From contig JBANDB010000014.1 in the NCBI GenBank assembly GCA_037576215.1, positions 744,001-808,000 on the forward strand: a stretch of 64,000 nt of DNA. The letters run 5' to 3'. Positions 15,865 to 26,069 of this stretch are shown here, piece after piece (within the stretch, counting starts at the first letter, position 1; every line of letters starts with the position of its first letter). Source of the DNA: Armillaria gallica (taxonomy: Eukaryota; Basidiomycota; Agaricomycetes; Agaricales; Physalacriaceae). Under the pieces are notes generated by a model. That model had not been told where the DNA came from. It saw only the letters and a program-made list of their open reading frames with translations, and did not search any database. Position numbers and translations under genes: made by a program.

Positions 15865-16534
15865 CTAGAAATGAAGACTCTTCCACCTCTTCTTCTGAGC
15901 GGACGCGGAAGAGGTGTTGCCAAAAATGAAGGAGGAAGTGTGTTTATCGGCCCCGGTAGTCTTGGATATCGAAGAGGAATTCCCAAAAACGAGCTATATG
16001 CATGTCATGACAGGGCTGATAAAAGATGCAGATGGCGTACGATCCAAAGACCCCAGATGGCGATGACACCAGCCGCCACAGAGGTCAGGGTGGCGAGAGA
16101 ACCGACATCTGTCGTGTTGTACGCAAGAAACGACGAAATGAAGGAGCACAAGGTGAGTGGGAGTAGAAGGGAATGCTGCAAACAAGTGAGTGGTACCGAG
16201 CATGGAAGTAGTCCGAGACATACGTTGAGAACCAGGGCGAGAGCCACAGCGAAGAGGCAAATGCCAAAGTGGACCATAAGGAACGATTCCAAGGACGTGA
16301 GCTCGCGGTGTTCGGAGGCAAAGAAGAGGAGGAGCCGGGGTGATAGTACGAGGGTTCCAGAGGCGATGGTCAGTCTGGAAACGGGTCAGAGGCGAATTGG
16401 CGAGCAGGGTTACTTGGTACTGACAGAGCTGAGCAGACGAAGGACCAGGTGAGCAATGTCGAGTCGTCATCGTCCTTTGCTGACTTCTGCTGCTTTGGCG
16501 CCTTGAGTTCGTGCATTTCGTATTCGTCGACCAT
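15865..16534 (-). CDS. Small multi-pass membrane protein, conserved, function unknown
   Basis: Four exons on the minus strand: 16534-16425, 16374-16224, 16175-16041, 15993-15865; 174 aa, all in phase. The head is polar ([20 protein letters not shown], then Asp-rich). Four hydrophobic segments follow, among them one ending LLLFFAS, then [28 protein letters not shown] and [20 protein letters not shown]. The tail is basic ([17 protein letters not shown].., ending KKRWKS). From memory, basidiomycetes have orthologues with the same TGADKxTSSFxFGN tail; no function is known to me. Start codon is only 44 bases from that of the divergent esterase gene. Confidence 0.75.
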
Positions 16535-16578
16535 GGTGGTAAGCGGTGATATCCAAATCGGGCTTGACGATGACCACC
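16535..16578. promoter_or_regulatory. Very short divergent promoter (44 bases)
   Basis: Separates the ATG of the membrane protein (minus, 16534) from that of the CE16-type esterase (plus, 16579, or 16570 if the upstream in-frame ATG is used). Transcription starts must lie inside the opposite gene or leaders must be almost absent. No TATA seen. Confidence 0.5.
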
Positions 16579-17619
16579 ATGTCCAAGGTGTACCAGATCG
16601 GCTCCCAGTGGCCCGGCTTCCCCGCCATCCGCAAACTCTTCGTCTTGTAAGCTCCGCTTTGTTTGCCGTGAATATCACTCCCTTCATCTGTGGCCAGTGG
16701 CGACTCGTACAGCTCTGTGCTCACTGCTTACTTTCGCGGTCGCCGAGATATCCGACCGTCGGCGGCCCTGCCTTTGGGCGTGCCATTCCCTGGCGAGATG
16801 GGCGGTCTCTGGAACGAGCCTGACGCGCCCAACTGGGTGGGACACTTTATCACCAAGCACTGCCCGCTTCCTCGGTACAAGCCAGACCAAGATAGCGATC
16901 CAGAATTTGCCGCCAACCCGATCCTCGTGTACGACTATGCCATCGGCGGCAACACCGTATCCGGCGTGCAGACACAGGTCGGCGCCTTTCTTGACGGAGC
17001 CGGCGCTAAACCCGACTGGGCACCGTGGTCGGGGCGGGACAGCTTGTTCGTGACTTGGGTCGGCATCAATGACTGCGCGTCAGTCGGTGTTACTCTTCAG
17101 TCGCGTCTTTGTTGTTCATTTGCTCGTTCACAGCTACTCGAGGGATCACAGCGACAATGTTAAAACTCTGTTTGACATTCAGCAAAGGTTGTACGATGCC
17201 GGTGTTCGCAATTTTCTGTTTATCGATGTGCCACCGATACATAAATCACCTGCAGGTCCGCCTACATTCCCTCACCACATACACGAATTGACACCATCCT
17301 AGTCTCTCATTATCTTGCTGACTCGGCCAGCGTGTCCTATCACGATTGGAATTCCTGCCTCGCCAAGGCGCTTGAATCCTTTGTTTCTTCACACCCAAAC
17401 ACCACCATCATGCTCTTCTCCTCATACCAGACCTTCTCCTCATACCAGACCTTCTCCTCCATCTTTGATAATCCCGTCGACCACGGCTTCGAGGAAAAGG
17501 ACATCCACAAACGCGGAGGTAACATCTGGTACGATCACCTCCATCCCACGAGCGCCGTTCACGACATTATCGCCGCCTATCTTGCCGACTTTCTCAGCGA
17601 AGTTACCCCAGCCAACTAA
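16579..17619 (+). CDS. GDSL/SGNH esterase, carbohydrate esterase family 16-like
   Basis: Four exons: 16579-16646, 16698-17078, 17134-17255, 17303-17619; 295 aa. CE16 enzymes remove acetyl groups from xylo-oligosaccharides. SGNH blocks are visible: FGDSYSS (catalytic Ser, formed across intron 1), YDYAIGGNT (block II Gly), TWVGIND (block III Asn), and NIWYDHLHPTSAVHD near the C-terminus (catalytic Asp/His). FLFIDVPPIH is typical of this family. There is no signal peptide, unlike most secreted CE16 enzymes. The stretch LTAYFRGRRDIRPSAA after GDSYSS is unusual and may hide a very short intron, though the frame stays open. A tandem 18-base repeat near 17415-17455 duplicates SSYQTF. An in-frame ATG at 16570 could also serve as start. 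Confidence 0.88.
17415..17455 (+). repeat. Tandem 18-base repeat in the esterase gene
   Basis: The unit CTTCTCCTCATACCAGAC occurs twice in a row and is followed by a third, imperfect start (CTTCTCCTCCATC). It is in frame and gives SSYQTFSSYQTFSSIF, adding six residues before the catalytic Asp/His block. Probably slippage. Confidence 0.8.
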
Positions 17620-17978
17620 TATATCCGAATGTATCGCACATGCAAAACAGAGACTGTTCCATAAACTTCTCTCAAGCTTAGCAGACGAGCTCCTTCAGCT
17701 GAATCAATAGCCTTTTGGATTCAACCTCGCCTACTCACGTAGGACTTACAAGTTGCCCGCAGAGAGCGAGCGGATCTTACCAATAGGTGTTAGAGTTATC
17801 GCGTCACTACCGACTAGTCCTGAATTGTTGGCGAGCTTCAGTTTTAAATGACATCAATCAGCGACCAGACCACGACCATGCAAATCTTTCATTAAACCAA
17901 AAGCCGCTGAAGCGTCAACCGTCTTCATGGCGGGACAGAGGCTAGGACAAACCAAGTATATCACAAGCACAGCGTCAA
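17620..17978. other. Intergenic: convergent ends of esterase and CMR1
   Basis: A 359-base spacer between two convergent genes. No open frame of note, repeat or RNA gene seen. Confidence 0.5.
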
Positions 17979-20178
17979 TTATTCACGTGCCCAAAGCACA
18001 CATCGCCCACTTGCGTTACCGCTCGCAGCTCGAGTCACAATCTTAGGATGAGAGCATGTAACCGCTTGAACTGCCGAAATCCTAGTAGTAGTATACAGTC
18101 AGTAAAGTCCGACTCCGTGCCAGGACTTGGCTTACCTATCGCTATCGGAAAGCCTCGCGACGAGCTCGCCCTGTCAAAGAATTAGATAGGTTTACGATGG
18201 TAAATAAAAGGACCTTCGAACCTTGCCAGAGAAAATATCCAGCGCATGATTCATATTCCCAATCTGTAGGCGAGTTAGTGGCGCCTAGCTGACAATCCTT
18301 TGACGTACCGTGAAATGCGGGTGCGCATCAAGATTCGGAGACCATTGCGCCCGAAGAATCGTCAGCCATTTGCCCTACAAAGCTTGAATTAGCTTTTCAT
18401 ACTCGATCATACTCGAAGAACCACAGCACCTACCGTCTGACAATTATGCTTGATACGGCTGAACGGTCTAGAAGACCCAAACGGACCAGGTTTCTCAAAC
18501 GCTTTAGTATCGAAATCCCAAACTGCTTATCTATCAGCCAGGCTATCAATGAGGAGGGCCTTCACTCACGACGTATAGTGTCATCATAACTCGTACTAAC
18601 CACGCTCTTCCCTCGAGGATCCCAATACGCAGAACTCACAGACTTGTCATGGCGCCACTCACCACGCAAGCACCCATGTCCTTTCTTAGACTCTACAAAC
18701 TCATTCACGCTCTCCAATCCAATCTCTACAACGGAACTATCCGACGAAGTCTGTGGCGTGCCCAAGTGCTTCAATTTTCGCACATCCCAGATCCTTTGTC
18801 ACGGATCAACGGTGGTGCAATGAGAGGAGGTGGGGTGTAAACTCACTTCAAGGAACGACTGTTGCTCGCCGTCAAGACAAACTCCGGTCGCGCTGGGTTG
18901 ACGCTGACGCATCCGATCTTCTGGTCGGACAAGCCATACCAGATGCCCTTTGACTGGTGCTGCCGGAGATCAAGATGCGTCAACCCACCTGCAGCATCCG
19001 AAACCCACATCTCGTTCCCTGTCGGCGTCAAATCTATGCTGCAGAGAAGGGTCTCATCAGACGAGAATATCTGACGTGAGACCCCCGTCGTGAAGGACAG
19101 ATTGCGGATCGTGCAGTCATATGCACTGGTGTAAACCTAAAGGGAACTTAAAAGCTGAAGATGCGTGTTAAGGTTAGACGTACGGTGTGATAATCAACTG
19201 GGTTGAACTTGACACACGAAATAGACTGTAGGACGGTGAGCACCAGATTCGAAGGACATCACGCTAACTTACCGACTTGGAAGTAGCAGGCCAATGAACT
19301 TGCAACCGCCAATATTTACCGCCTTCCTTGTTAGTGTCTTCCACAGCATCCTCATCCTCGTCTGCCACATCCTCCGGAGGAGCCTGCGCGTCCCAGATAC
19401 CCAGCTGACCGTGTTTGTCTGCACAAGTTCAGCTCTTGCCAACGGCTCGACAGGGACACCTACCTCCAAAAAAGATAAGATCCTTCTGCACGTCCGGGTG
19501 ATAGGCGGCGCTATAAATTCGATTCTCCGTCACCTTGGCCCGGGACACGACGCGCATTCCCTTGAGCTCTTCTCTCAAGTCCTCCAGCTCGCTCTTACTC
19601 TCTTCCTCTTCCTCTGGGCGCGCACTTGAACTTGAAGCCCCCTTCAAAACATCGACCAACCCTGGCCTCTCATCCTCATCTTCCAACGTGGTGGCGAGCT
19701 CCAAGTCTTGATGTCTAGGCCTCTTGGCAATTCGGGCGCGTTCCTCTGCTTCGATACGCTCCTCGGCCTCTTTCGCACGCTGCTCCTCCAATTCGGCCTA
19801 CGGGTTCAATAAGTCTTTTTCGAGATTAAAGATTAGTGCACGTACCTCGCGCTTCCTCTTCCTCGAAGGACTCTCATTAGGATCAGTCACATTGCGCAGA
19901 CGCGCAGACTGCCGCCGGACGGTGGGTTCTGGCTCCTCTGTCTTGGTCTGCTTCCTTTTTGATGGCTGCACGGGTTGGGCTCTCTTCTTGGGCTCCTTTT
20001 TTGTAGGTTTGGCTTGGAATCCAAGTCCCTCGACTGCTTGCTTGAGCTCGAGCTCTTCAAGCAGAGCACGGTTCCGCGCGATGTTGGCTTCGCGGTCGAT
20101 TTCGCTGTAACACTTGTAAGGTTTCGCGCTTATTGAGACGAAAAGAGGCGGCACTCACTATTGAGAAAGTTTTGCCAT
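17979..20178 (-). CDS. CMR1: WD-repeat DNA-damage-binding protein Cmr1/WDR76
   Basis: Twelve exons: 20178-20159, 20104-19846, 19797-19464, 19418-19273, 19225-19184, 19136-18847, 18793-18570, 18522-18434, 18374-18309, 18263-18222, 18170-18136, 18081-17979; 549 aa, every junction in phase, no indels. Cmr1 binds chromatin and collects at damaged or stalled replication sites with chaperones. N-terminus MAKLSQYEIDREANIARN is diagnostic of the family; then a Lys/Arg- and Glu-rich region (RRQSARLRNVTDP, EEQRAKEAEERIEAEER). Blades: FFGDKHGQLGIWD, SCVKFNPVDYHTVYTSAYD, MWVSDAAGGLTHLDLR, SVNPARPEFVLTASN, RIWDVRKL, SSAYWDPRGKSVVSTSYDD and the last RCVLWARE, which ends the protein. Confidence 0.93.
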
Positions 20179-20557
20179 GATGATGATGAACAAGAAGTTA
20201 AAGTTTGCTCCACCACGCGAGTCAGAAGACGCGCTATGTCACATCGCGTGATCTTCCGCCCCGGGAACTCCGAGAACAGCGCGAAGGTTGCCACTGCCGT
20301 GGTAAATACAATTGAGAAATATAGAAAGATCTACTACTACCGGTACTAATTACTACAGGACAGAGAGCATATACCACACAGCAATAGAACGGTGAAATCA
20401 TCAAGAAAACATAGACAGGTCATGAGTTACCAAACGAGCATGACAAGAGGAAGAAAAGGCTACAGTGGACGGGTAATATCCCCCGATTAGTGGATACGTA
20501 GTGTCCTGGGGGAAGAGATACGGAAAAAGAAGCATGGATAAGAAAGAGTCCCAAAGT
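20179..20557. other. Intergenic: CMR1 promoter
   Basis: Lies between two minus-strand genes. A plus-strand frame of 121 codons nearby is antisense to the next gene. Nothing else recognised. Confidence 0.5.
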
Positions 20558-22346
20558 CTAGGTTACCTCCAGGACGGCTGTTTCCAGCACCCTGAACATA
20601 GTCGAGTCTTTCGACTCCTCCGTCCACCCCACAATTTCTCTCCAGTTGACCGTATTAGCTTCCTTCTCCCCTGCACCGGCAAAGATGCCAACATCGTCAT
20701 CGGAGAGTCCTCGCCAGATAAGGAACAACCGCAGAAACACACATGGGTCCGAAGTTACGGCTATATCGATAGCGGCGGCAATCTTTGGAGGAGGGAGGAA
20801 CCGATAGGCTATATTCTTGTGCGCAGAGAAAGCGCCCATATTGTTACTGTAGAGTGCGAGAGGTAAATCTTCCGATCCAATCGAAAGCAAGAGACTCACT
20901 TAATGAAGTTCGTGCGTGCATAAAGAGACATCCCGAGCTGGTCCAACACATTCATGAGGTGGGGAATGAAATCTCGGAAAGTCATTGCATATCCGTTACG
21001 CGGAGCAATGTAGTCATTAGGATCCATCATGCCAGGTTCAGGGCTAGAAGAGATTGAATCTGTCAGTGAGTGATGGACATGAATAGGCAACCGTAACGTA
21101 CATTGCTTCGTAATATAAAGCTGTAGAAACCATTTCACTTTCAAAGTGCTCCATGGCACCACCAGGGTGCGCGCGCAAGAAGTATTTTACCTTGTTATCG
21201 GCCACCTGTTCCGCTGGAGGCCATGTAATGCCCAGCTTCCACAGAGGCGAGAAGGTGAGAATTACATCACAATACTGCACCTCCGGAGTCAGAAGACTGA
21301 GATGACATCTTGCAGTGGTAGGCTTGGCGGCGACAGCTAGCTTGGTCATGACGCGAGAATCAAACATAAACTCGGGAGTATATTGCTCGTTCTGTAGCCG
21401 AGTCCCGCTGAACTCCATCTTGTGTGTGTCACCCTGATGGACAATGTCAAGTTTCCCCCAAAACATGCCATCAACTGTAGTCCCATCTTCCATCCGAGCC
21501 ATATCAAGCTCGTCCGACGCTACGGTGGTGTCGAGGGCAACATGTTGACCGGGCATTAATTCCAGATTGAAAGTTGCGGGCATCTCCAAAACGGGCGGTG
21601 GACTGTGGGCGAGAACATCATGGGTTAAGGGTTCATGCACATGATCAATATAAAAAAGAAAGGCAATTTACGGTGGTGGGCTAGCGAAAAACGCATCTTA
21701 GAGTTGGTACCGTAGAGAAGAGAAGTAAATAAACATACGGTGGCTCCTCCGGCGGGGGAGGTGCGTCGCTAACAATCTCCACCCGCAAACCCTGTACGCC
21801 CATTTGGGCGATTTGAAACGAGTCTTCTCCGGTAAGCTACGGAACCAAACGTCATGGAACAGTTTCCGGCGAATAGATAAGGTTGCATACATAAATGTAA
21901 GGACCGGAAATGAGGCGCTAGAAAGAACTGAGTTGAATGAGATGAAAGGGCGGCTGATAAGCTCACAGCAGCGTTCAAAGACGCATACTCGACAGGTATA
22001 CGAAGAGAAAACATAGCATCGGGTGGCGGTCTTGTCCACTCGCGTGCGACGGCTTCGAGTTCCTTAGAAGCGATGTTAGACGCGACCAAGATGGGGAATG
22101 AGGGCGACATACAGCTAGGGAATTGGGCAGCTGTTGAGGGGGCGCTTAACTGGAGCCAGTGAAAATGTGGCTAGGACGCACCATTCGAACAGTCTCCATT
22201 TCTTCAAAACACAGCGTCAAAAGACGCTGTCTAGCGAGAGCCTGTTGTTTCTGCATTTCGTCTTTGTTTTTACCCTTGAATCTGTTCCAGAGACCGCCTT
22301 GATGAGGCAGACTGGTGTTGGTAGATCTGATAGGCAGAGAGAGCAT
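20558..22346 (-). CDS. Conserved protein of unknown function with a 9-nt micro-exon
   Basis: Eight exons: 22346-22182, 22149-21967, 21917-21891, 21836-21739, 21680-21672, 21602-21102, 21043-20900, 20846-20558; 471 aa. I remember basidiomycete orthologues but no function. Visible: short basic head (GLWNRFKGKNKDEMQKQQAL), a helical part, a Pro/Glu tract made across three exons (DAPPPPEEPP, then PPP, then PPPVLEMPA), a beta-rich middle (FSGTRLQNEQYTPEFMFDSR), and a strongly patterned C-terminus (PNDYIAPRNGYAMTFRDF, NWREIVGWTEESKDSTMFRV). No signal peptide or clear membrane segment. The intron 22181-22150 is only 32 nt, the shortest accepted here. Start chosen at 22346; an in-frame ATG exists at 22397. 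Divergent from AIM34. Confidence 0.72.
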
Positions 22347-22746
22347 GGCGGCGGTTGAGATTATAAGTGGTAGAGAGGAGAGGGACGGATGCCTCACGCT
22401 GGTGATGCAAGCATGTTCGGTAGAGGCGTTTATTAGTGTTTAGTAGAGAGAAAGAGTCATATTCCTGGAAAGGTATGCGAGATTTGGGCTTGTTCCGAAC
22501 ACGAGGCAGATGAGGGCAGATGGTATTTGATAGATCTGCGTATCGCAAACAAATCAATATTCATCGAGACTCTATCGAGACAATCAATGAAACAGTTACC
22601 GTTTTTAGGGCAATATTGTGAACCGCAGCAGTAGAACGTGGTGGTACAAAGGAAGAGAGAAATAAACTCGTTTCTACCATGACATCATCTCTCGTAATCT
22701 CCAAATTTCTGCCTTCCGTTTCCCTCCACTAAACTAGCTGGCTGCC
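22347..22746. promoter_or_regulatory. Divergent promoter region, unknown gene/AIM34
   Basis: A 400-base gap between ATGs of opposite genes. It contains pyrimidine-rich stretches just before the AIM34 start (CCGTTTCCCTCCACT). No TATA seen on either strand. Confidence 0.4.
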
Positions 22747-23514
22747 ATGCTGTCCGTCTCTGGTAGAACAGCTGTTCGTCTTCTCGCCCAGAGGAGAACC
22801 TTTGTCTCTCCAGCCGTTTTGTCCCAGCCATGGGATACTCATTCCGTTTCCCACCTCAGGCAGGAAGCTCGAGCTCGTGGCCTATCCTCGTGTGTCCATT
22901 TACCCTCGTGTTTAGCTCTCCATCTCAACGCTGACAAGGAGGGGAAACAAGTCGACACTGATTGCACGTCTGCAGGAGCATGAGAAGAGTCTATCCTCAG
23001 TGGCAGCGGCACCAAACGCGTCAACAGGCGAGGTTCCTGGGATTCCATCTGCGCTCGAGTCGGCAGTCGCAGCCCCGCCGACTGGATTCTGGAATATCAA
23101 AATACCAGACGTGACGTTGCCTGATCCAGAGCCTGCCATCCAGATCGTGAGTGCCTTGTGCCTTCACCACCGTCACCTCCGTTTTTCATGTCCCTATAGC
23201 CGTACACGCCTGACTTTTGGGAGTCGTCGACACCGTTGGCAGTAAAGGAAGAACACGCTATTCCCAAAATTCTCGTCGTTGCTGGCTCGCAAACGCACCC
23301 CGGCGGCGGACCGTCTCACACCCTCCTCGAAACTGGCCAGACGGATGACGCTTTGCCGGTTACCCCCGATGCATCGTGGGGAGCACCACGGACAGCGACC
23401 GGTAAAGGTGGTTTCTGGGACGACGCATCGGAGAATTTGGATCTCCCGTATCCTGGAGAAGTGAAAAAGTCGATCTCAGGTACATGGTCTGGACTGAAGA
23501 GTTGGTTCAAATGA
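22747..23514 (+). CDS. Mitochondrial SAP-domain protein, AIM34-like
   Basis: Three exons: 22747-22889, 22939-23146, 23200-23514; 221 aa, in phase. The N-terminus MLSVSGRTAVRLLAQRRTF is Arg/Ser-rich without acids, as in a mitochondrial presequence. A SAP motif follows at about residues 35-65, split by intron 1 (SHLRQEARARGLSS then RGNKSTLIARL); SAP motifs bind nucleic acid. The rest is Pro-rich, with IPDVTLPDPEPAIQIPYTPDFW and a C-terminus GTWSGLKSWFK. Aim34 of yeast has the same layout (short mitochondrial protein, one SAP motif); its precise role is unknown. Ends 45 bases from the convergent COA8 gene. Confidence 0.72.
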
Positions 23515-23559
23515 ATTGGGTGTAGCTACGAGGTTGTAATAGACATAGAACTCCCAATC

Positions 23560-24125
23560 TCATCTCCAGAAGGTGATCATTCTACCCAGTCTGCCCACAG
23601 CCACCCGAGCAGCAAGCGTGATACAAGATATATTTCTTGATCGCCATTCACGCGTGTATTGCCCCGTCCGATCCGTTTCCTGCATCACCCACTGTTTGTA
23701 AAACTCGGAAAGTGCTTCTTCTTTATCTACCGCCGTCGCCGTTGGGGGCAAGCTAGCCAGAACGGCTTCTTTACCGCCTTCAAATCGAATATTACTCTGG
23801 TACACTATGAACACGCGTTCACATCGAGATAAAAGCGTTGACATACATCTAGCCAGAAATTTTGGTCCAGGTCATCCAACTGCTGTCGTTGGAGCTTCCA
23901 CTGAAGGTCGTACGCTCCCGTTCCGAGCGGGGGCTCTGGGTCGAACTCTGCTAATGAATACGGGTGTTTGAGCAGGGATGGCGGGGGAGGCGGGGGCACA
24001 TCGTCGTATATAACTGGGCGCAGATGAGAAATTGGGTCAGGCGGGCCAACGAGGTGGCGAGAAGGCACAGAGCTGTGAAACAGACGCCCTAATGGCGGAG
24101 GTCGTGATCGTAACAGACCAAGCAT
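23560..24125 (-). CDS. COA8: COA8/APOPT family cytochrome c oxidase assembly factor, mitochondrial
   Basis: Two exons: 24125-23847 and 23796-23560; 171 aa, in phase. COA8 supports complex IV biogenesis in the mitochondrial matrix. The start at 24125 gives MLGLLRSRPPPLGRLFHSS, a typical presequence; a longer frame from 24179 would put acidic residues first and was rejected. The family core is complete: DPISHLRPVIYDD, SLLKHPYSLAEFDPE, LQWKLQRQQLDDLDQNFW across the splice into SNIRFEGGKEAVLA, then EFYKQWVMQETDRTGQYTRE and ITLAARVAVGRL. Five Pro in a row precede SLLKHPY. Confidence 0.88.
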
Positions 24126-24515
24126 ATTCTGAGCGGAAGTTGCCGAGTCTTCACTTTCAACAGTTTCGTAGCATCGCACATCTAGTATTCAGTGTTCACC
24201 ACGAAAAATCCCGCTCCACTTCATCACAAGTCTCAAGAAATTCGGACCAAGTGAGAAAACAAGTCCACTGTAATGCATTGTCTAACGAAGCAGAGTTTTG
24301 TCGCATGCAGCAAGCTCACTTTGCGGATCTTCGATTCTGCGTATCTGACGAGGATACACCGGCTACGACGTCTTAACGTGTCCAAATCCCAGTTTCTGAA
24401 AAACACGGAAACCTCGGGATCCTTGTCAAAACTTCAATAGGGGTCTCAACAGGATGGTTGACTTCCATTCGAAAGACCTGAAATTTATTAAAAGTGATAC
24501 AGTACCATTACAGCG
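24126..24515. other. Intergenic: COA8 promoter and LCL3 3' flank
   Basis: A 390-base gap between two minus-strand genes. The open frame 24032-24376 on the plus strand is antisense to the start of COA8. Nothing else seen. Confidence 0.45.
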
Positions 24516-25710
24516 CTATCTGGACAAGAGTCGATTGAGCCATGACTTGACTCTTCGTGGCTTCTTCGGAGCAGGCGAAGAAGTACTAGCCTTGGAGGCC
24601 CCGGCAGCTTCCAGGTCGGCGTATCGACGTTTATATTCAGCGGGAGACTCTCCTGTCGTCCCTTTCTTCCACATCCCTCTACGAGCCGCTCTGATTTACG
24701 GTTAGTGATGAGAAGAAGGACAAAGCGGTGCGACATACTTGGCTCGGCCTCTACTCTCATGAATTCATCTTTGCCCCATTTCCCATACTCTGCCCCTGAC
24801 TGTTGTTAAAAGTAAGCGCGAAGAAATTGCGAGTTTAAATACAATGAGTACCTGCAAATATGTTGTCACCCAACCATCCTTCAACATCTCCAATGATAGG
24901 CTCTTCCCATGGAAAAGAGAGCCAGGTAACATTCTCGGTGGCAGAAGGACGGTGGATACCTGTTTGAACATGGGTAACGAGCGCTCGGGAAAAGGGTAGA
25001 CATACTATTCGAGCGTACTGATCACGCCTCAGCAACTGACAGCACAGGGTCTTTCCGAATATCTTGTCCTTCAAGTACGCCAGGCTCTCCTCCGAGTATG
25101 GCTGCGCTGGCCGGCCAAAGTGTGCTGCCTGATGCCTTGCTTCAGGAGGGCAATACATGACTTGCACATCAATTAATGCGCACCTCGGGGGCGTCGACAC
25201 CACCAATTCGTATGTGAAGTGTCTTGTCTTTCAAGTCTAAACCAAAGGTTACGTTTGACAATTAATCAGACACGACAAAGAGGCACACCTTTCGTGGTGG
25301 TTGGCACGCGCCTGAACTTGATAGGCCACCTCCATCCAAAAGCAGGGGTATGATAAAGACTGACAAAAAGTCAAATCGGGCCAGAGCAAGCGATTCAAGA
25401 TCAAAGAACCGGAAGTTATCAGAATCTCCTACACTGCCGCTTGGTCAATTCACTTCAGATGAAATGACGAGAAGAGGGGCGGACCTGGTCACAACGCCCT
25501 TCACCCAACGTTTCCTCGCTATCATATCGGGGTGACCCAATCCCCATTTTGAATTCGCCGGAAATATCGTGTGTAAACTCGTCGACCACCAAAGGTTGTT
25601 ATTCCGCCGACGGCGAATGCTGAGAAGACGAGTATCTCTGTAGGATACTGGTCTATGTACGTGGCCTTGAAATCATTGAAAAGCTTGGTGACGCCGTCCT
25701 TCGACGACAT
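24516..25710 (-). CDS. LCL3: Membrane-anchored SNase-like endonuclease LCL3, two one-base deletions
   Basis: Eight exons: 25710-25485, 25433-25410, 25359-25289, 25236-25184, 25128-25006, 24959-24852, 24799-24739, 24690-24516; about 280 aa. Lcl3 proteins combine one N-terminal membrane segment (here [20 protein letters not shown]) with a staphylococcal-nuclease fold. Seen: [32 protein letters not shown] with the catalytic Arg, [26 protein letters not shown] with the second Arg, [14 protein letters not shown], and the tail [19 protein letters not shown]. Two single-base losses: a C4 tract at 25529-25532 (expected C5 for [12 protein letters not shown]), and one base at the 24739/24690 junction. 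Both corrected, all phases agree. The exon 25433-25410 is only 24 nt. Confidence 0.87.
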
Positions 25711-25854
25711 TGTTGATGTCGAGAGGAGATGGGAGGAGGCAGGGAGGGATCCAGAATAGGCGTGTCATGGTGGTGCTTGAAGCACGTGGCCATCCAGTCC
25801 CGGCAGAGCGACCTGATCCAGCACGCGTTGTTGATTGCACAAACAAGAAGTCGT

Positions 25855-26067
25855 CTTGCATGTCGCATCTTGGTCGCATCTGTTCCTCGCCGCCCTCTCA
25901 AAAAATTACCCACACAATGGATAGCCCACCAGCGTCGTGACTCCGATGTCAAGAAACCAGCATCTTCATCATACATGCCCCGTTCTGCTTTTCTTGAACT
26001 GGACAGCCAGCTCGGCCCCGGTGATGTGACCGTTATCGTTGACCTCGGTGCAGCTCCTGGAGAGTAG
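25855..26067 (+). pseudogene. Fragment of an FtsJ-type rRNA 2'-O-methyltransferase (MRM2-like)
   Basis: The plus frame reads ACRILVASVPRRPLKKLPTQ, then WIAHQRRDSDVKKPASSS, PRSAFLELDSQLGPGDVTVI and VDLGAAPGE before a stop. FtsJ/Mrm2 proteins start with a presequence, then W(L/I)ARQxRDxxVK, RSAFKLLELD and VDLGAAPGGW (SAM motif I). The fragment keeps this order but lacks residues in RSAFKLLE, lacks an ATG at the right place and stops right after motif I; an RLGYRSDED stretch continues in a later frame. It is best read as a decayed gene, divergent from LCL3. A heavily split live gene is less likely. Confidence 0.6.
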
Positions 26068-26069
26068 AT

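Noticed and set aside
15994..16470. 158-codon minus frame covering the small membrane protein
   Set aside because: Wrong frame; the spliced model gives a four-segment membrane protein with a conserved tail.
24179..24179. Longer N-terminus of COA8
   Set aside because: Would place acidic residues ahead of a clear mitochondrial presequence that begins at the Met at 24125.
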